Of a DNA stretch of 7,986 bases, positions 5,744 to 7,986 are shown piece by piece. The notes below the pieces were generated by a model. It was not told the origin of the DNA and made no database searches. It was given only the letters and a program-made list of their open reading frames with translations. Source of the DNA: Patescibacteria group bacterium (lineage in GTDB: Bacteria > Patescibacteriota > Gracilibacteria > JAHISY01); contig JAHISY010000126.1 of NCBI GenBank assembly GCA_018817365.1, positions 1 through 7,986 of the forward strand, given 5' to 3'. The number at the start of each line of letters is the position of its first letter. Position 1 is the first letter of the stretch. The position numbers and the translations under genes are program-made.

Positions 5744-6628
5744 ATGCCGAAAAAGAAAACCGCTACTCCTCGATTGAAAAAAGGTCTCGCGCAAATGTTG
5801 AAAGGCGGCGTGATCATGGATGTGGTGAACGCCGAGCAAGCGAAGATTGCGGAAAAGGCGGGAGCGGTGAGCGTGATGGCTCTCGAACGCGTACCAAGCG
5901 ACATTCGCAAAGATGGCGGCGTGGCGCGGATGAGCGATCCAAAAATGATTCGCGAAATTCAAAAAGCGGTTTCGATTCCAGTGATGGCGAAAGTGAGAAT
6001 CGGTCATTTCGTCGAGGCGCAGATTCTCGAAGCGCTCGAAGTCGATTATATCGATGAATCGGAAGTGCTCACTCCCGCAGATGAGAAATTCCACGTGGAC
6101 AAATCGAAGTTTAAAATTCCGTTCGTGTGCGGCGCGACGAATCTTGGCGAGGCGCTGCGGCGGATTGCGGAGGGAGCGGCGATGATTCGGACGAAAGGGG
6201 AAGCGGGCACGGGAAATGTGGTCGAAGCCGTGCGGCACATTCGGACAATCAAAGAAGAGATTGCGAATTTGCGGAAAATGTCGGTGGCGCGTTTGAAAAA
6301 ATTTGCGGCGACGAAACGTGTTCCGTTCACGCTTATCCAAGAAGTTCGGCGGTTGGGTCGTCTGCCAGTCGTGAATTTCGCGGCAGGCGGAATAGCCACT
6401 CCCGCGGATGCGGCGCTGCTGATGCAGCTCGGTTGCGATGGCGTGTTCGTCGGCAGCGGAATTTTCAAATCGAAGCATCCAGAAAAAATGGCGCGGGCAA
6501 TCGTCGAGGCGACGATGAATTTCCGCGATGCAAAAATTCTCGCGAGAGTTTCGGAGGGGCTCGGCGAAGCGATGCGGGGATTGGAAATCGCCACGCTCGA
6601 AACGAAATTAGCTGGACGAGGGTGGTAG
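5744..6628 (+). CDS. pdxS: Pyridoxal 5'-phosphate synthase, lyase/synthase subunit PdxS
   Basis: PdxS (Pdx1/SNZ) builds PLP from ribose 5-phosphate, glyceraldehyde 3-phosphate and ammonia in the DXP-independent pathway. The ammonia normally comes from the glutaminase PdxT. The 294-residue protein is full length for the family, a (beta/alpha)8 barrel that forms a dodecamer. Visible landmarks are KGGVIMDV (20-27, D26), the Schiff-base lysine K83 in VMAKVRIGH (80-88), [10 protein letters not shown] (104-113), the second active lysine K151 in [10 protein letters not shown] (148-157), the phosphate-binding FAAGGIATP (212-220) and VFVGSGIF (234-241), and the conserved C-terminal RGW. The family usually has Pro in KGEPGTG; here it is Ala. 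The start at 5744 follows a promoter and gives the normal N-terminal length. No Shine-Dalgarno motif is present. No pdxT lies within the window on either side. A heptamer repeat array begins four bases after the stop. Confidence 0.97.
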   Translation: MPKKKTATPRLKKGLAQMLKGGVIMDVVNAEQAKIAEKAGAVSVMALERVPSDIRKDGGVARMSDPKMIREIQKAVSIPVMAKVRIGHFVEAQILEALEVDYIDESEVLTPADEKFHVDKSKFKIPFVCGATNLGEALRRIAEGAAMIRTKGEAGTGNVVEAVRHIRTIKEEIANLRKMSVARLKKFAATKRVPFTLIQEVRRLGRLPVVNFAAGGIATPADAALLMQLGCDGVFVGSGIFKSKHPEKMARAIVEATMNFRDAKILARVSEGLGEAMRGLEIATLETKLAGRGW

Positions 6629-6630
6629 AA

Positions 6631-6723
6631 AGTTGGTAGTTGGTAGTTGGTAGTTGGTAGTTGGTAGTTGGTAGTTGGTAGTTGGTAGTTGGTAGTTGGT
6701 AGTTGGTAGTTGGTAGTTGGTAG
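6631..6723. repeat. Tandem heptamer array (TTGGTAG)13
   Basis: Thirteen perfect copies of TTGGTAG run from 6633 to 6723, preceded by AG of a partial unit. The last codons of pdxS contribute a further TGGTAG (6623-6628), whose TAG is the stop. Every 21 bases the plus-strand frame contains TAG, while the minus strand is open and reads a meaningless heptapeptide repeat. The perfect copies suggest recent or continuing slippage or spread. It resembles in form, but not in proven origin, the heptanucleotide tandem repeats described in cyanobacteria. Confidence 0.95.
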
Positions 6724-6758
6724 ATTTTTTTTAACTTTAAATTTTCATTTTTTAATTT

Positions 6759-6809
6759 CTGCAAACTGCAAAAGCCGAATGCTTCCCTTCGGGGTAAGAA
6801 CTGCAAACT
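6759..6809. repeat. CTGCAAA heptamer copies around a small hairpin
   Basis: CTGCAAA occurs twice in tandem (6759-6765, 6766-6772) and again at 6801-6807. Between them CCGAA (6775-6779) pairs with TTCGG (6788-6792), or alternatively CCC-TTCG-GGG forms a tetraloop hairpin (6785-6794). It is a second heptamer motif in the same gap. Confidence 0.6.
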
Positions 6810-6835
6810 TCTAAAAATTCTTCCATCGTGAAAAT

Positions 6836-7834
6836 ATGAATCTAATCATCACGCTAATTGTCGTACTTTTAATCTCTCGCTTGTTCGTGCTTTTGGCGCA
6901 CAAACTGAAGCTGGCGAAAGTCGTCGGTCTGCTGCTCGCGGGTCTGCTGTTCGGCTATCCTCCCATGAGAGCTTGGATCATCGAGCCGCAGTCGGAAACA
7001 ATTTTTAATTTGGGAAATGTCGCTTTGCTGGCTTTGATGTTCATAGCCGGACTGGAAAGTTCTTGGCGGGAAATTTGTAAAGAAGAAAAGGAAACTCTGA
7101 TAATCGCGATATTCGCGATGCTAATTCCGTTTTTGTGCGGTTTTGCCGTTCTTCAAATGTTGGGTTTTTCGCTCATGGCTTCACTGATGGGAGGTGTGTG
7201 TATGAGCATTACGGCTGAGGCGACAAAGGTCGAGGTGCTTTTGGAATTCAAAAAGCTGAAAACTAAAGTCGGCGCGACGATGATGACAGCGGGAATTATT
7301 GACGACTTATTGGGTCTAGCTTTTTTCGTGGCAATTACTTATTACCTCGGAGGGGCGCGAATCGCCGAAAACTTTCTCATAGTCGCCGCGGTGGTCGCAT
7401 TTTTTGCGGGAATTATTCTACAAAAAGCTATCGGTCGAAAGCATCCGTGGCTCAAAAATTTCGAGCGAATTTTGGATTATTTTTTGATTCCTTTTTTCTT
7501 CGTCGCAATCGGACTACATTTCGACTTCGGCGCCATTCTGTTAAATCCGCTTATTTTAATCGCTGTAATCGGGACAGCATTAATTGGGAAATTGGCGGGA
7601 ACCCTCCTCGCAAAACCATTTGCGAGTTTTGACTGGAAGCAGCTTTATCTGATCGGCTGGGCGATGAATAGCCGCGGCGCAATCGAAATGGCTTTCGCCT
7701 TGATCGCGCTCAACACGAAATTAGTTTCAGCCGAGCTGTATTCGGCGCTCATCGTGATGGCCTTATTTACCACCCTTTTATTCCCAGTGATGTTTGTCAG
7801 AATTTTAGAAAAGAATCCTAAAATCATGAACTGA
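6836..7834 (+). CDS. CPA2-type cation/proton antiporter (Na+/H+ or K+/H+ exchanger)
   Basis: This is a 332-residue inner-membrane protein with about ten to eleven hydrophobic helices and almost no soluble part. Family marks are KVVGLLLAGLLFG (28-40) near the N-terminus, LALMFIAGLE (65-74), the unwound-helix segment MSITAEATKVEVLLE (123-137), the ion-binding pair D156-D157 in GIIDDLLG (153-160), K252 in IGKLAG (250-255) and NSRGAIEMAFAL (278-289). The double Asp plus a Lys in a later helix is the pattern of electrogenic NapA/NhaA-like exchangers, so Na+/H+ exchange is the better guess over Kef-type K+ efflux. No C-terminal TrkA-N or other regulatory domain is attached. It is somewhat shorter than typical CPA2 proteins (around 380-400). 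No Shine-Dalgarno motif or convincing promoter is seen in the repeat-filled leader. Its role would be pH and cation homeostasis. Confidence 0.9.
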   Translation: MNLIITLIVVLLISRLFVLLAHKLKLAKVVGLLLAGLLFGYPPMRAWIIEPQSETIFNLGNVALLALMFIAGLESSWREICKEEKETLIIAIFAMLIPFLCGFAVLQMLGFSLMASLMGGVCMSITAEATKVEVLLEFKKLKTKVGATMMTAGIIDDLLGLAFFVAITYYLGGARIAENFLIVAAVVAFFAGIILQKAIGRKHPWLKNFERILDYFLIPFFFVAIGLHFDFGAILLNPLILIAVIGTALIGKLAGTLLAKPFASFDWKQLYLIGWAMNSRGAIEMAFALIALNTKLVSAELYSALIVMALFTTLLFPVMFVRILEKNPKIMN

Positions 7835-7938
7835 TGGGCAGTAAAAAAATCGGCATTCTCGCAAGCTCAAAAACCTCCGAAATCCAAAACTTCTATTTTG
7901 CTTTTTTGGCTATGAAAAACATTTTACCGATTTCATAA
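7834..7938 (+). CDS. Doubtful 34-codon ORF coupled to the antiporter stop
   Basis: An ATG at 7834 overlaps the antiporter stop as TGATG and opens a 34-residue frame ending at TAA 7936-7938 (begins MGSKKIGILASS). The junction resembles translational coupling, but there is no recognisable domain. The frame also overlaps the probable minus-strand gene end at 7893, so it may be chance. Confidence 0.2.
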   Translation: MGSKKIGILASSKTSEIQNFYFAFLAMKNILPIS

Positions 7939-7986
7939 ACGATAATACTGAACATCGCATAACTTCCCAGCACAATCCACTCCTTC
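7893..7986 (-). CDS. 3' end of a convergent gene, probably a membrane protein (partial)
   Basis: The minus strand is open from the window edge to TAG at 7895-7893. It encodes 30 residues with a hydrophobic helix (IVLGSYAMFSIIVYEIG) and a basic ending (MFFIAKKAK), which looks like the C-terminus of a membrane protein. An AAGGAG motif followed six bases later by an in-frame GTG (7973-7971) leaves open a short peptide starting inside the window. The family cannot be named. Confidence 0.45.
   Translation of the reverse strand, partial: KEWIVLGSYAMFSIIVYEIGKMFFIAKKAK

Noticed and set aside
5723..6478. 251-codon minus-strand frame opposite pdxS
   Set aside because: It is rich in His, Arg and Phe and is the antisense shadow of a highly conserved gene.
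6633..6723. CRISPR array or leader
   Set aside because: The repeats are contiguous 7-base units with no spacers.
6465..6806. 113-codon minus-strand frame encoding a (QLPTTNY)n-type repeat protein
   Set aside because: It is the heptamer array read in a stop-free frame plus antisense pdxS. There is no start signal or plausible protein outside the repeat.
1..7986. Alternative genetic code with TGA read as glycine
   Set aside because: TGA ends hisS, the NYN gene, the coiled-coil gene and the antiporter at the expected protein ends, and no identified frame contains an internal TGA.

Overview
The window comes from a bacterial chromosome, probably an uncultivated lineage of the Patescibacteria/CPR type. 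That placement is only an inference. It rests on the moderate GC content, compact gene spacing, near absence of Shine-Dalgarno sequences, and intergenic DNA packed with short palindromes and heptamer repeats. TGA serves as a normal stop codon, so the UGA-to-Gly recoding of some CPR groups does not apply here.

The left third (1-2725) is read on the minus strand. It holds hisS (histidyl-tRNA synthetase), then a NYN/PIN-like nuclease gene 14 bases downstream whose only ribosome-binding motif overlaps the hisS stop, then the 5' part of ilvD (dihydroxy-acid dehydratase), which runs off the left edge. A short divergent promoter region (about 2750-2800) separates hisS from a plus-strand pair at 2836-4982. 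The first gene of that pair encodes a secreted or anchored acidic coiled-coil protein with a signal peptide and one C-terminal membrane helix. The second, overlapping it by ATGA, encodes a PrsW-family intramembrane metalloprotease with all its family motifs. This pair is the best candidate for an undescribed system: a membrane protease encoded with a possible substrate or partner.

The 4983-5743 gap has no credible gene. It is a mosaic of at least six hairpins or palindromes and several direct repeats. Two palindromes share outer flanks and a trailing AACTGTTTTT but have unrelated cores. Two hairpins share arms but differ in the loop.

The right third (5744-7834) is read on the plus strand: pdxS (the PLP synthase lyase subunit), a 13-copy perfect TTGGTAG heptamer array beginning a few bases after its stop codon, and a CPA2-type cation/proton antiporter. 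The right edge probably holds the 3' end of a convergent minus-strand gene. Apart from the two coupled pairs (hisS/NYN and coiled coil/PrsW), the neighbours look like unrelated housekeeping or metabolic genes rather than one pathway.
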